Shown: positions 1 through 11,337 of the stretch, piece after piece
Numbering within the stretch: position 1 is the first letter of the stretch
Layout of the letters: each line of letters opens with the position of its first letter
Source of the DNA: Bicyclus anynana
Lineage: Eukaryota > Arthropoda > Insecta > Lepidoptera > Nymphalidae
Length of the DNA stretch: 64,000 nucleotides
Assembly: GCF_947172395.1 (NCBI RefSeq)
Contig: NC_069102.1
Location: 7,842,442-7,906,441, forward strand
Direction: 5' to 3'
Translations under genes and position numbers: made by a program
The notes under the pieces: generated by a model
The model's input: only the letters and a program-made list of their open reading frames with translations
What the model was told of the DNA's origin: nothing
The model's database searches: none

Positions 1-279
1 AAATTATGATACGATTCTTGTTTTATACGATACTCAATTACCGTCTTATTAAATAGATGCGAAATACCGCCGGTGCCATATACCATAGTTTGTTAATGGC
101 CAATGTTAGTAATGGTGGATTAAGGAACGCTCGGAATTTTGATGTCTCAATATGCAGTGGTTATTAGAAGAATGCTCTAAATTTTTATCAGTGTCATTTA
201 TTATATACAGGATGTTTTTTTCAAGTTCATTCTTTCTTCACACCATTGGCTGGACATAATGTTAACATTTTATACTAAC

Positions 280-420
280 ATATCATCATGGCTTCGGAAC
301 TCGAGGTCTTGGGTTTGAGTCCTAGGGCTATAGAATGAGCTTTTCTTTCTTCTAAAAAATTTCAGCCCAATGTTGGGCAGTTGTGTTACAAGAGCTCGTT
401 TATGATGATAAAAACTCATT
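280..420 (+). repeat. tRNA-headed SINE-like fragment
   Basis: A B-box-like string (ggtttgagtcc) in a tRNA-like context is followed by a T-rich stretch and ends in an A-rich segment. This resembles a decayed tRNA-derived SINE head. A related tRNA-like string sits on the minus strand near 8,216-8,262. No family was assigned. Confidence 0.35.
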
Positions 421-467
421 GTGATTGAAATAAAATAAAATAATTAAAATAAATTATTACGCCAACC

Positions 468-550
468 CTCATTGAATCAGCGTGGTGGGTCTACATATTT
501 CTAAGGAGACCTTGCCTTGTAAAGGACCGTTAAAACAGGCTGATAATAAT
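468..550 (+). repeat. LINE/SINE 3' tail fragment
   Basis: The stretch starts at agcgtggtgggt and ends in caggctgataataatgat. This is the tail style of many lepidopteran RTE-linked elements, with the count of the ATG/AAT run decayed. Similar tails are at 21,906-21,990 and 31,780-31,985. Confidence 0.35.
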
Positions 551-2179
551 GATAGTTATAGCGATACCTAATATTAAATGGCTTATACAAGATGCAATTA
601 TTTTTCAAAATGCAACCCAACGCATTCAGGTAGGTATGTCAGACATGAAATATCTGATGTTTAGGGAAAAAGTTTCAAAATGCAAAAGTCGCAATGCATC
701 TTTAGAACTATAACCAAGTATTTAAGGGACTTCAGAATTTAAAAAAATGGTTAATTTGATCACTTGTAAATTATTTGAGATCGCGGCATGACACAATACA
801 AACCTAAACAGTGTAAGCTAAAATTAACATGTTTAATATTAAGTAGATATCAACATAAATCCGAAGTGTAGAAACTCACGAAATGTAATAAATTTCCTCT
901 ATAATTATTTAAACAAGTCTAGAATAAATTACCTACACTGTAATTTCCAATTATTTGTCACTAAGAAAATACGATTCCGCAGTGATTTATCAAACCCACC
1001 CATAATACCGGCGGCGGTAAGTATGTAAATTCCCTGTAAACGTTTAAGTTTTAAAAACGTAAAACTGTCAACATTAATTTCGGAGCATCCTGTACATTTT
1101 GTTTACAATTAAAATATAAAATTCGTCAAGTCATTACGGTTTATTCGGAAAAATCGTCTGGTTAAATAATAAATACCACACTTACTTTTGTCGCTATTCA
1201 GCTTTGCTGTGATTCGGTTTAAAGGGTATTAACGGTATTGGTTTGGTACTAATAATTAAAGTAATTTTAAATTTAATTATAATTAATAAATAAAATTTTA
1301 TTGTTACTAGAATATATTTTCAAGGTTTTAGTTTGCTGAAGAAACTTTACTATTCAAAATATCATAATTCGTTTCAGATTACGGCAAACAATGGTTACCT
1401 ACAAGTTTTTTAAGATATTATGCAAAAGAACTAGTATAATACTTTACTATGAATGGGCATGTATATTTTATAATCCATATAATAAGATGAAAATTTAAAG
1501 CTTTACCTTAAAAGTTAGACGCGTGTGCCGTAACAAATATCTAAGTTTTTGTTTTTTCTCATAATAAGGTAATAAATGATTAAGGTAATAAATTCCAATC
1601 ATAATCTAAACACAAATCGAACCTTAGACATCCCATTTACAGGCCAAAATACAAACAATATCGTCCATCACCATCGGAGTTTTTATTTGATTCCATTAGT
1701 AAAATTGTATAATACCAAAGTGTTTTACGCAAAATTTACGATCGCCCTTGTAATATGGAAATACAACGTATTGTATTAAAAGATTAGGTACCCTTTCGAA
1801 ATGTATATCTTAAAAGTTTTCACTGCCAGAGGATGTATGCCAATGGTTACGAATTATGTTTTATGATCGGCTATAAATATATATAATGGGATTCTGTTTG
1901 TAACATCGCTCCAAATACCTAAATTACGGATACGCCACTTTAGTTTACTACGACAGTTATGTCTTCATTCATGTTTGTACTCGCAGATGAAAGATAACTA
2001 AACTAATGAGTTTAACAAATGAAATTGTGCCGTGGCCTAATAGTTAAAATAACAATATGAACCGAACGTGGCCGCAACTACCATATTTTTAGAGTTCCGT
2101 ATCTCGAAAACGAAGCTTTTGTTTTATTTATATATATGATTTCGTTATCCATCTTATCATTTAAAAGGAAAAACCTGGC
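551..2179. other. AT-rich stretch, no gene seen
   Basis: This is AT-rich sequence with short A/T runs. A 67-codon ORF at 1,576-1,779 has low-complexity composition and no recognisable domain. I see no splice-flanked coding segment or repeat family here. Confidence 0.6.
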
Positions 2180-2660
2180 TGAGTTAGTTGTGGGTTCTTT
2201 TCGGATCAAGGCGCTTTGGACCCTTTTTTATTATTCTTTACAAGTTAGCCCTTGACTACAATATCACCTGATGGTAAGTGATGATGCAGTCTAAGATGGA
2301 AGCGGGCTAACTTGTTAGGAGGAGGATGAAAATCTACACTCCTTTCGGTTTCTACACGGCATCGTACCGGAACGCTAAATCGCTTGGCGGTACGTCTTTG
2401 CCGGTAGGGTGGTAACTAGCCACGGCCCAAGCCTCCCACCAGCCAGACCTGGACCAATTAAGAAAATCTCAATCTGCCCAGCCGGGGATCGAACCCAGGA
2501 CCTCCGTTTTGTAAATCCACCGCGCCACGGAGGCCGTCAAAACCCTCTTTTTAATTTTAAGTTTTCGACTAATTATTATCACTATTATCTTATAACATTA
2601 ATACCCTGACCATTCGAAAGTGCTTGTAAACTAAGCCTAATTGAAATAAATGAATATTGA
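2180..2660. repeat. dispersed repeat X, split by a SINE-B
   Basis: The outer parts (2,180-2,221 and 2,538-2,660) match, as reverse complement, the uninterrupted copy at 8,275-8,440. Shared strings include ttttaagttttcgact and gtgcttgtaaact. A third, more diverged copy is at 46,865-47,010. A SINE-B insertion splits this copy, so repeat X is older than that SINE. No protein was recognised in it. Confidence 0.6.
2222..2537 (-). repeat. SINE-B, near full length
   Basis: Read on the minus strand it has a tRNA-like head with an A box (tggcgcggtgg type) and a B box (ggttcgatcccc). The body carries ggctggtgggaggct, taccgccaagcgattta and cctcctcctaacaagtt. It ends in ..caagggctaacttgtaaagaata plus an A run. 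The head has lost a few bases compared with 46,172-46,500. It lies inside repeat X. Confidence 0.85.
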
Positions 2661-3711
2661 ACATCGTTATCGCAAAAGAGGACTGGGACTCTCTTAGTTA
2701 AGGGAGCTGCACTGTTCAAATACAACAAAAATACCCAATATACAGAACAGCATGGCTCATTGTGATGACAGGTCGCCAAGTTGCAGGATACATAAGAGAA
2801 AAAAAAGACTAACAACACTCACTTTTTCACAGAAACTCGTAGAAGTATTTAGTTAAAATTATATCTAAATACCCACTCAGATTTGCTATCCCTTGTAGCT
2901 GTGAGAAAATTAGACATCTAATTAATTTCGAGTACAACCACACGATTGATACTAACGTCTAAAACTCATCGTATTTCTGTACAACAATCATCTGCTAGGG
3001 AATCTTCATATTGGCTAAAGATTTTAAGAATTAAGCTCTTTGTACGGAACCGTAACTGTTTCCGATCAACTCACCAATACTCACGGTACAAGATCATCTG
3101 GTCTTAATTGGAAATCATCACCACCGTAACTTACACACTCGCTAGACGTCCTTTCAGACCGCCTTTTAGGAGCCCGCTTTGTGTGGAGCCTGATACTAAC
3201 TACATCCCTGTATGTATTCATACTGATAATTTCGACTTCAATAATCATAACCTACGAAATCCGTACATTCTAAAGAAAGACATTGCTTGTCGACAAAAAT
3301 ACGCACAGCCCTATGACTCTAAGCAAGGCAGTAAGTAGGACAGTTTATTACAATGTAAGTAATTCATTCTGATAGCCGACCAAAGTAATTGCATAAACTA
3401 GTAATTCTATATTCATCTGCTGTAAAATCCGGGACCTCGTATTGTATTCGCTGTGAAGTAATCGCTAATTCTTGCGCATACGATTTTCTCCGTATGGGGA
3501 GTGAATGCGTTTTCACACTATCTCAGTTCTTCTAGACCCTACTCACTACCTTACTAAGAGGTACTTAACCTATTAACTTTATCTTTAATGCAAAGTAACT
3601 ACCACTGCTATAAAGTTTACTTTGTAATGGGTGGTAATTTTCGGATAAATGCAATAATGTAGAGGTACATCGTGTTATTATAATAATTATGTATTGGTAT
3701 TTGTGTCATTC
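2661..3711. other. Unassigned stretch with a 76-codon ORF
   Basis: No repeat family was recognised. A plus-strand ORF at 3,108-3,338 (76 codons) is less AT-rich than its surroundings, but it shows no signal peptide, cysteine pattern or known motif. It is most likely chance or a decayed repeat. Confidence 0.5.
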
Positions 3712-4070
3712 TCGATATATGGGCTGGGCATATATCGAGAATCAAAGACAGTAGATGGACCATAAAAGTCACAAACTGAAAAGGTCCTCCTGGAAAGAGA
3801 AGCGTCGGCAGACCAACAAAAAGGTGGGCTGATGACATCATTATCAAGACAGGGCGAGAATGTCTCTCGCAAAAGATAGAGATTACTGAAAGAAGAAAGA
3901 GGAGGCCTTCACTCGAACGGGATCCACATCACAAGAAGATTACTAACCATACTAACATTAGAATAAATATATTGATATAATTATAATTTAAAGTAACACA
4001 TGTAACAAACGTTTGAAATGTAAATTGATGTGGAAATAAAAGGCTTCATTATTTATTATTATTATTATTT
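3712..4070 (+). repeat. LINE 3' end (endonuclease-RT type), decayed
   Basis: From about 3,745 the plus strand encodes the C-terminal signature of RTE-like elements: GKRSVGRPTKRWADDI, then (after frame slips) an EEAFTRTGS-like ending. A short 3' UTR and an ATT/ATTATT tail follow. The first 35 bases (3,712-3,744) form an inverted repeat, with tctcgatatatg against catatatcgaga. The element is truncated and frameshifted. Confidence 0.65.
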
Positions 4071-6061
4071 GTGTCATTCTGTGCAGTCAAAAGATTGAAT
4101 ACATTCATGGTTTTATATAGATCTTTTTAAAAGTATTTTTTAAATTCTTTGACAAGTTAGCCCTTGAATGCTATCACACCTGATCATGATATGAAACAAA
4201 AAATACTGTACAAATTCTTCACTTGTTAAGAGAGAAAAATTGGACATGCTTAAAGAGTTAATAGAATTTAAGGCATCTTAATTAAAAAAATACAATCTTG
4301 GTTTTAGTTAGTGTAAATAATTGCAAATAAAAATAAAATCTTTAAAGAAATTTGTGTGAAAGTATAGTGAACCAATAAGTTTTTCCGATAGTTCAAACCT
4401 GCAATTGATGAAATTTTATTTTTTTAAAAGAATTTTCATATGCTTTTTACAGATTACCTACTAAACGTAGCTTATAATATCACAATACCTATCTCTCAGC
4501 TCAATCTAATTAGGGTTTGCCTAAGAAGATCGGATATAGAAAAAAAGTTCTTTTACAACATTCGTATGCTTTCGAAAAGAAAGAATTGTCCTTTCCAATC
4601 TTCGTAAAGCTATTTTAATAACAAGATTATCAATTTCTCTACCCTAACTACTATTAGTTATGGTCAATACCCGCTTTCAACATCGCGTTCCTTTTGTCTA
4701 ATGCATAACAATTTGGATAGTATTTAACGTTACAAAGCACCAAGTAAAGAATACTCTAAATATATCGTAAGTCTCAGAATAGGGCTCCGGGCTGTAATCA
4801 ATGATGGGTGATAGCGAAGGCGCCGGCGTCTCTGCAATTATAACAGATAGCTTCACCTCAATCTCTCTACGCATCATACGTGTTATAGACCAAGAGCATG
4901 TGACGAATAAATCTTCGTCAGTTTATACTAGTAAAAACAGTCAATATTAATTTTGAAAAAAAAAAAAATAGAGAACAGAAAGGAAAAACGTTTATTTTAA
5001 AATCGTGTCACGCAACACCTTAACACCATTGTAGTGCCATACATCGACCTCGTATATAAGCATTAGAACACCACTGTGTCAAGTTTGTTGTTCAGGTTAG
5101 GACTGAAAAACGTACGAATATACATCAGGCAACTATGGAGTTTTTACCATGGCTAAGGTAATAAATTTGCTTAGCTTAGTATCCATGAAGGTCATCTCTC
5201 TACTTATCTAGGTGTAAAGCATAATTTTTGACAAAAATCATGTCCGATCTTGCCAAAACTTTCCTTTAAATTTTGATCTTTTATGGCATATTTCGCAGGA
5301 TTGCCACATAAATCTGCATCTGGCTATGATATAACGGGATGTGATTTCTTAAAGTACCCGGAAAAATTTATAAAAATATTAGGCTAATAATAAAAATGTA
5401 CTATAGTCCATAGTTGCCAAGCTATTTTATTCTAAAGCTTATTGTTTATATAAAATGACTAAGTCTGACAATGACACGCTCTTAGCCTATAACTTGTTTA
5501 GTTGAATCTCGTGAATCCTTGGCCTCAACTTGACTTTAGTCCTATCAGAAAGTTACCGGATTTACCTGTCTATTTTAATATCAAACCTTCCAAACCGGTA
5601 GTAGACACATCATAGAAAACATGACTTCACAAAAGTTCTATGCTAAACCCATTTAGGAACTAGATATGACAGTATTTTTTTTTATAAAATAGACTTAAAT
5701 AATTAAATATTTAATGGAGGTGGTATTACCCAGAGCTGTAACTGAAGATACTTTGTAAAACACTTTTGTTAGAAAGAGCAATTTATTGTTTTAATTTCAT
5801 TATAATATGCACATTGCACGTAAATAAAATGTATGTCATTATGATATTTTTTAATTTAATAATTTAATCAATCAATCAATTTATTTATTTGCAGATACAT
5901 GCATTATATATACAGGTGGTCGGTAGATGTAGATGGTAAATGTATCTTGCCAATTTGGCATGCAAATTATTTATTAAGTATTTAATGATTCAAATGACAA
6001 TTTCACCATTTAAAATTTACATCTTTACAATAATTTTATAAGTAAACATAACCTCTTGACA
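4071..6061. other. No confident gene; one candidate minus exon
   Basis: This stretch is mostly AT-rich. A weak SINE-B tail fragment (acaagttagcccttgaatgc) sits near 4,150. A minus-strand segment at 4,700-4,831 has an acceptor-like start and is listed separately. I see nothing else. Confidence 0.5.
4700..4831 (-). CDS. Candidate host exon, unassigned
   Basis: On the minus strand an acceptor-like string (ataattgcag) is followed by an open stretch whose frame reads TPAPSLSPIIDYSPEPYSET, proline- and serine-rich like an extracellular linker. The frame stays open to about 4,700, but no good donor follows: the only GT sites are weak. It cannot be the next exon of the ADAMTS-like gene directly, because joining it to exon 6 (phase 1) creates a TAG codon. 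It could be a later exon of that gene or chance. The opposite strand has a 51-codon ATG ORF at the same place. Confidence 0.2.
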
Positions 6062-6142
6062 GCAGCATTGTAGGTCCACACCAAGCTAACATTTTACTCC
6101 GCAACTATTTAGTCACTGGCACCAGTTCCGAATTATTTCCAA
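6062..6142 (-). repeat. RTE element fragment
   Basis: The segment (caccaagctaac..ttactccgcaac..gtcactggcacca) aligns with 27,149-27,190 of the intact RTE element on the same strand. It corresponds to the region just after the YGSECW motif, around the RRLAWYGH motif. It is diverged and truncated on both sides. Confidence 0.6.
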
Positions 6143-6297
6143 ATTTAATTTTTTTCCTGCTTAGATTGTAAATTGATTGTGAGAGAGCATACGTCCGGAC
6201 GTCATGCCTGAGGCGCGATAGTTACGCACAAAAGCAGCTAAGGATACGACCGGTCGTAACGCTGTAAATCGAGTAAGTGTTATGTTTAAGAGTAGTT

Positions 6298-6608
6298 TTT
6301 TTTTATTTTTTTATTCTTTATTCTTCAAGTTAGCTCTTGACTATAATCTCACCTGATGGTAACTGATGAAGTAACTTGTCAGGAGGAGGATGAAAATCCA
6401 CACTTCTATCGGTTTCTACACGGCATCCTACCGGAACGCTACATCGCTTGATAATACGTCTTTGCCGGTAGGGTGGTAACTAGCCACGGCCGAAGTCTCC
6501 CACCAGCCAGACCTGGACCAATTAAGAAAACCTCAATCGACCCAGCTGGGGATCGAACCCAGGACCTCCGTCTGTTAAATCCACCACGCATACGCCACGG
6601 AGGACGTC
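6298..6608 (-). repeat. SINE-B, near full length
   Basis: The element matches the family from the A-run (written as T) to the tRNA-like head ending acgccacggaggacgtc. There is a small internal deletion around 6,365 relative to 46,172-46,500. Confidence 0.85.
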
Positions 6609-6963
6609 AAATGAAAACGTTTGTAGACTTATTATTCCCTCGTGCTCCATAATCCTTATAACAAAATTAGACATTATTTAGCCTAAAGCATTGGGTGCTT
6701 AGCAAACTAGAATGTTCTCGCTACCAGTATCCAAAATAGGACAAAGACAACTGGCTACAATTTCAGTCAGAAAACCTAACATTTCATTCAAAACGTACAA
6801 TTTATATCATCAATCACGCAATAAACTTCAAATCACAAAATACCTAAGGATTGTTACATTTGCATTCTGAGGTAATAAACATCGAATAGCCACCAATGCC
6901 CTTTAAAGTGCCGCCCAATTACCATACGGCAATTCAGTAAACAACTTCAAATTGGTATCTATT

Positions 6964-7052
6964 TGCAAATAAAAGCGCTACTCGCGCCAAATATGGCTTG
7001 AGTTCATAGGTGGCGCCACCACGCTGAATTTACGAGGTGAGTCAATCAAAAT
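6964..7052. repeat. Direct repeat, copy 1, with CTCF-like palindrome
   Basis: About 85 bp recur at 7,462-7,555 with a handful of substitutions. Both copies carry ctcgcgccaaatatggct and the perfect palindrome GGTGGCGCCACC (7,009-7,020 here). This matches the core of the insect CTCF motif on both strands. Conservation of the palindrome between copies may simply reflect recent duplication. Confidence 0.7.
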
Positions 7053-7461
7053 TACTAATATTATAAAGAGGAGTGATTTGTTTGTTTTAAAATTTAAACT
7101 ATCGTCAGTGTTATTCACATTTAGTACTAGACTAGTTTTCTAAACTATACGGGGACTTATACCCTTAGTCATTTGCTGGTTCTTGCAACGCGGCACGATC
7201 GATCGAAACAATTTGAATCGTGCGTGTGATGAGTTTGAAACTAGTCGGGCATACTCCGACGTTGTATTACGCGTGAGTTTCAGCTATTTTTATAGTAAAT
7301 TGATATGTTTGTTTGTTTATAGTGAGTTTTGAAACGACTGGACAAATTAAAAAAATCTTTCACCAATGGAAAGCTACATTACCAGGGAGTAATATAGGCT
7401 ATATTTTATCCCCGTATGCGGGAATGAAAGCTACCCGGATGAAACCGCGGGATTTACTAGT
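7045..7461 (+). mobile_element. Helitron-like non-autonomous element
   Basis: It starts at actaatattataaagaggag followed by a tttgtttgtttt run. It ends near cggatgaaaccgcgggattt and actagt. The family recurs at 37,331, 38,283, 47,826 and 50,690; in those copies the 5' end is TCTATACTAATAT-like and the 3' end is CTAG followed by T, as in Helitrons. This copy is diverged and lies between the two 85-bp direct repeats. Confidence 0.55.
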
Positions 7462-7555
7462 TTGAAAATAAAAGCTATACTCGCGCCAAATATGGCTCGA
7501 GATCACAGGTGGCGCCACCACGCTGAATTAACGAAGTGAGTCAATCATAATTACT
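7462..7555. repeat. Direct repeat, copy 2, with CTCF-like palindrome
   Basis: This is the second copy of the 85-bp repeat. GGTGGCGCCACC lies at 7,508-7,519. The order copy 1, Helitron-like element, copy 2 could be a duplication or two copies of one dispersed repeat. Confidence 0.7.
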
Positions 7556-7835
7556 ATTCGAAACGCGTTGCTAAGGTTTAGGTAATAATAGGTGTTAATA
7601 AACATTTATATGAATATGAATAGTCTTTTGATGTACTGCTCAGTTACGTAAGATCGTTTTCAAAATAGTGTCTATTTCTATTGTGCCCTTTAAAAGTTTT
7701 TAATGTTACCACAGAAGCACTTTGACAGAGTTCTATAAACTCTGTAATCTTTTCCGAAACTTCCCACAACTACAATACTAATTTACCTAAGTTTAACTAG
7801 TTAAGCTCTCGTAATATTTGTAATGGTAACTCTCA

Positions 7836-8130
7836 TCATCATCATTATCAGCCGATGGACATCCACAGCTGGGCATAGGCCTCTTGCATGGACTTCCAAG
7901 CATAACGGTCTCGAGCCGCCTGCAATCCGCTTTACTGCCTCAGTCCACCTAGTGCGCGGTCGACTAACAATACGCTTTCCGGTGCGGGGTCGCCATTCCA
8001 CCACCTTGGGACCCCAACGTCCGTGGGCCCTTCGAACTAAGTATATGGCCTGCCCAAGTGCCCATTGCCACTTCGGCTTCGCGACTCGCTGACTGTCAGT
8101 GACTTTTGTTCGTCTGAAGATCTCCTCATT
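7836..8130 (-). repeat. RTE-clade LINE 3' end, 5' truncated
   Basis: The minus strand encodes the RTE C-terminus in shifted frames: VEWRPRTGKR, then SRPRTRWTEAVKRIAGG. It ends with the usual ..ctgtggatgtccatcggctg and a TAATGATGATGATGA tail. Frameshifts show it is dead. Sister copies are at 16,379, 26,305, 53,936 (same strand) and 22,612, 48,890, 60,317 (plus strand). Confidence 0.75.
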
Positions 8131-8274
8131 TCAATGACCACTATCAGGTTTTATTAATAATGACTGAGGTGCTCTTCTAGACACAGGTACCACCAACTTG
8201 ACTTAATTTATGGCCCATCTTGGAACTCGAACCCTCGGACCTCATGATTCACTACAAAAATTCAAAATTCATCT

Positions 8275-8440
8275 ATTTCAATTAGGCTCAGTTTACAAGC
8301 ACTTTTGAAAGGTCAGGTTAATGTCATAACTTAATTTAATCTAATGGTGGTAATAATAGTCGAAAACTTAAAATTAAAGTTACGAGGGTTTCAAAGGCGC
8401 CTTGGTCCGAGAAGAGCCCACAACAAACTCAGCTACATGA
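8275..8440. repeat. Dispersed repeat X, uninterrupted copy
   Basis: This is the reference copy for the split element at 2,180-2,660 (opposite orientation) and the diverged one at 46,865-47,010. It carries gtcgaaaacttaaaattaaa and gcgccttggtccgagaagag. Confidence 0.6.
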
Positions 8441-9589
8441 TTATGTAGCCCCGAATAGTGAGCCCCGTTGATCCAGCGGTTAGATTTAAGCGCTGGATCA
8501 ATGGGGCAGTTTAAAAAAGAATGAGATTATTATAAAGAATTATAAGTTATACATAAAACCTCGAACGATATCCACTCGGTGGCCTGTCTATGGGTGTTCC
8601 CATACACATTACGAGTATTACCATACGAAAACATGATTAAAATCCCGCGAGCAAATTATCGCAAAACACTAAAATTTGGTTGTAAACACATGACCTAGTG
8701 AAGTGTTAAATGAGCAATAAACATACGTTCGACGAAACATTATCACATAGTTACCATCAATAGCAATATTTTCAATAATTTACGATTACGAGGCGTCTCT
8801 CCTTGGCTCTACTTAGTTGCGTCTATTCAACTGTTTATAGAGCACAACGCTGTTTTGTCCTAAACAAGTTCTAAATCTAAACTGTAATAACCGTGTCAGT
8901 TTAACATATGCTGAAGTTTTGACAGGGCGTCATGTTAATTCATAGTAGATTTTTTTTAAAGGATATTTACAAACTATGGCCTTTTCGAACCTAAACGAAG
9001 CATTATTTTCCTCAATTAGGCTTTTTATTAGCAACTAACAGATTTATACAATAGAGCTTTAGAATCTTCGCTCTGACAAATCTGATGATTGTATGGGAAA
9101 ACAAGTTTTATTTTTACTATCTTCCTCGCGATTTTTATCATCATTCTGTATCCGTCCATTGCTGGACATAGGCTTTTCCGAGAGCGTTCGAAAGTGGTAC
9201 CAAAAATGAACTTTATGAGCTTATTTATAGCATGGCACCACCTTGAAACCGATTAGTATAAAAGACATACTAGGTACGATGCTATTTTTCGCTTTTATAG
9301 ATCTTTAAAGTCGGTTCAACTATTTTGCTAAAAAGATTCATCCATAAGATTTCTTTGTGCCTTAAAAAAAAGTATGAAAAAAAAACCAAGTCGCGCTTGC
9401 GTTTTCTCAAAGCAGCATTGCTAAGTTTCCTTATGAATTGCATTGTTGACAGTTTGTGTAATTAGAGGCACACGAGATTTAACATCTACGCCTCAGGTTG
9501 ATTAGTAAGCGTAAATAACAACCAAATCACATTCGCATTTCTTCTAATAGTTAGGCAACGGAGGATTTAATAAAATCCATTGTCTCCAC
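8441..9589. other. No gene seen
   Basis: This is AT-rich non-coding sequence. A short string near 9,150 (atccgtccattgctggacat) looks like a decayed RTE tail. There are no open frames of note. Confidence 0.55.
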
Positions 9590-9832
9590 GCAAAGGCATG
9601 CACCTCCAACTTTTCAGTAGTGTGCATTTTAAGAAATTAAATATCACGTGTCTCAATCGGTGAAGATAAACATCGTGAGAAAACCAGCACACCAGAGAAT
9701 TTTCTTAATTATCTGCGTGTGAAGTCTGCCAATCTGCATTGGGCCAGCGTGGTGGACTATTGGCCTAACCCCTCCCATTCTAAGAGGAGCCTCGAGCTCA
9801 GCAGTGAGCCGAATATGGGTTGATAATGATTG
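9590..9832 (+). repeat. SINE-A, 5' truncated
   Basis: The tRNA-like head is missing. The body starts at catgcacctccaactttt, continues through cattttaagaaattaaatat and aatctgcattgggccagcgt, and ends cgaatatgggttgataatg. Confidence 0.85.
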
Positions 9833-10317
9833 TTTCCACGGTCTTTCATACCTAGAAAACCAGAAAATCTCTCAACTCCGTATAAGCGTTAATAATTTAG
9901 GATCAATGTACCCCAATTGTGGCTACCTAAATTTTAATGCCACGGCATTCTACATGGCGCTATCCTAATAAGCCCCAGACGTTATAAACGCCTAGACAAT
10001 TAGGCAGTACAAGTGGATGTACCATAACTGTCAAAACAGTAGTAAATTACGTATTTTATTATCTGTGGCCAATATATTGTGATCATAGCTAACGATTGGT
10101 TTCGCGGTATCGACTGACACAACGAGGCGGGTAAATTAATCGCAATTGCCTCAATACGATGTAATTCGCACGCATATCTTATGTTAGGTAGTTACTACAA
10201 TTTGGCTTTGTACTCTCGGCCGATGTAAGTAATACTAGGCTATATAAATCTGTCATAAGTTTTACCAATGACATTTTTTTCTGATTGTGTAAGTGCCGTA
10301 GGCTCCTTAATGGGACC
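9833..10317. other. No gene seen
   Basis: Non-coding sequence without a recognised repeat or a splice-flanked open segment. Confidence 0.5.
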
Positions 10318-10746
10318 ATAACAGTGTCACCAGGAGGTTTAGGCGAGCGCAGAAGCATCGCCTGATGGGGCCCGAAGGCAGAAGCAGTGTAGATGGGCGG
10401 AACAATTCTCTAAGGGCATCTCCTCTGAATCGGCATCTGTCTTGGGAAGGGTGTTTTTGCCTGAGAGTATCAGTCCGGGCGCCTCCAAGATCGTGAGTGA
10501 CGTCAGATATTGGGGATCGAATTAAGAATTATAGTAAGTTCTGCAGATTTAACCTGTCAGAGAATTAGCCCAAGACATATTACTCAGGATACATAGCCGA
10601 TATACAAATCACGTTCTATAAGCATCAATACAGAATAACGCTGCTTTCTGTTAAAAAAGAAAGATACATTATTTTAAATTAAAAAAATTCCATATATACG
10701 TGATAGTCCACTGGATATGATCTCTGTCTTCGATTCGAAGGGTATG
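10318..10746. repeat. Repeat Y plus SINE-A head, unit 1 of a tandem duplication
   Basis: From 10,357 the unit holds repeat Y (atcgcctgatggggcccgaa, gggcgcctccaagatcgtga, acctgtcagagaattagccc), about 150 bp of AT-rich sequence, and a SINE-A head (acgtgatagtccactggata). The head breaks off at 10,746, where the next unit begins. Repeat Y also occurs at 23,760-23,860 and 56,850-57,090 in the other orientation. Confidence 0.65.
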
Positions 10747-11100
10747 ATCGCCTGATGGGGCCCAAAGGCAGAAGCAGGGTAGATGGACGGAACGACTCTC
10801 TAAGGGCGTCTCCTTTGAGACTCGCACCTCGGTTTAGAGGGCCGTTTGGGAAGGGTGTGTTGGCCTGTGTGTATCAATCTGGGCGCCCCTGAGATCGTGA
10901 GTTAGCCCACGTCTGGGTGACGTCAGATATCGGTGACCCAATGATATCGTGTTCTACAGATTTAACCTGTCAGAGAATTAGCCCAAGACTGAATAACCCT
11001 AGTTTCTGCTAAAAAGAAGATAGGATTGTTTTTAACTTGTAATTTCCATAGACGTGATAGCCCAATGGATATTACCTCTGCCTTCTATTCGAAGGGCGTA
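10747..11100. repeat. Unit 2 of the 390-bp tandem duplication
   Basis: It repeats the order of unit 1, offset by 390 bp: atcgcctgatggggcccaaa, then cagagaattagcccaagac, a TA-rich spacer and the SINE-A head at 11,049. Here the SINE-A continues to full length. The duplication therefore happened after that SINE inserted, with one breakpoint inside the SINE head. Confidence 0.65.
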
Positions 11101-11337
11101 GGTTCGAATCCGGTCCGGGGCATGCATCTCCAACTTTCAGTTATGTGTATTTTAAGAAATTAAATATCACGTGTCTCCAACGGTAAAGGATAAACATCGT
11201 GAGAAATCCTGCATATCTGAGAATTTTCTTAATTCATTACGTGTGTGAAGTGTATGCAGTGAGCTAGGTTGGTGAAATAAGGCCTAGCCCATCTCATTCT
11301 GAGACACGTGCTCAACAGTGAGCCGAATAAGGGTTTA
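11049..11337 (+). repeat. SINE-A, full length
   Basis: The tRNA-like head has an A box (tgatagcccaatgg) and a B box (ggttcgaatccgg). A central body and the 3' part (..gagccgaataagggttt) follow. This element supplies the head seen again in unit 1 of the tandem duplication. Confidence 0.85.

Noticed and set aside
5030..5120. Possible terminal exon on the minus strand (acceptor cgtacgtttttcag, short frame, stop, then AATAAA)
   Set aside because: Only about a dozen codons and the phase does not fit exon 6. The AATAAA is expected by chance in AT-rich DNA.
7823..8092. Plus-strand 89-codon ORF
   Set aside because: It is antisense to a decayed RTE 3' end on the minus strand.
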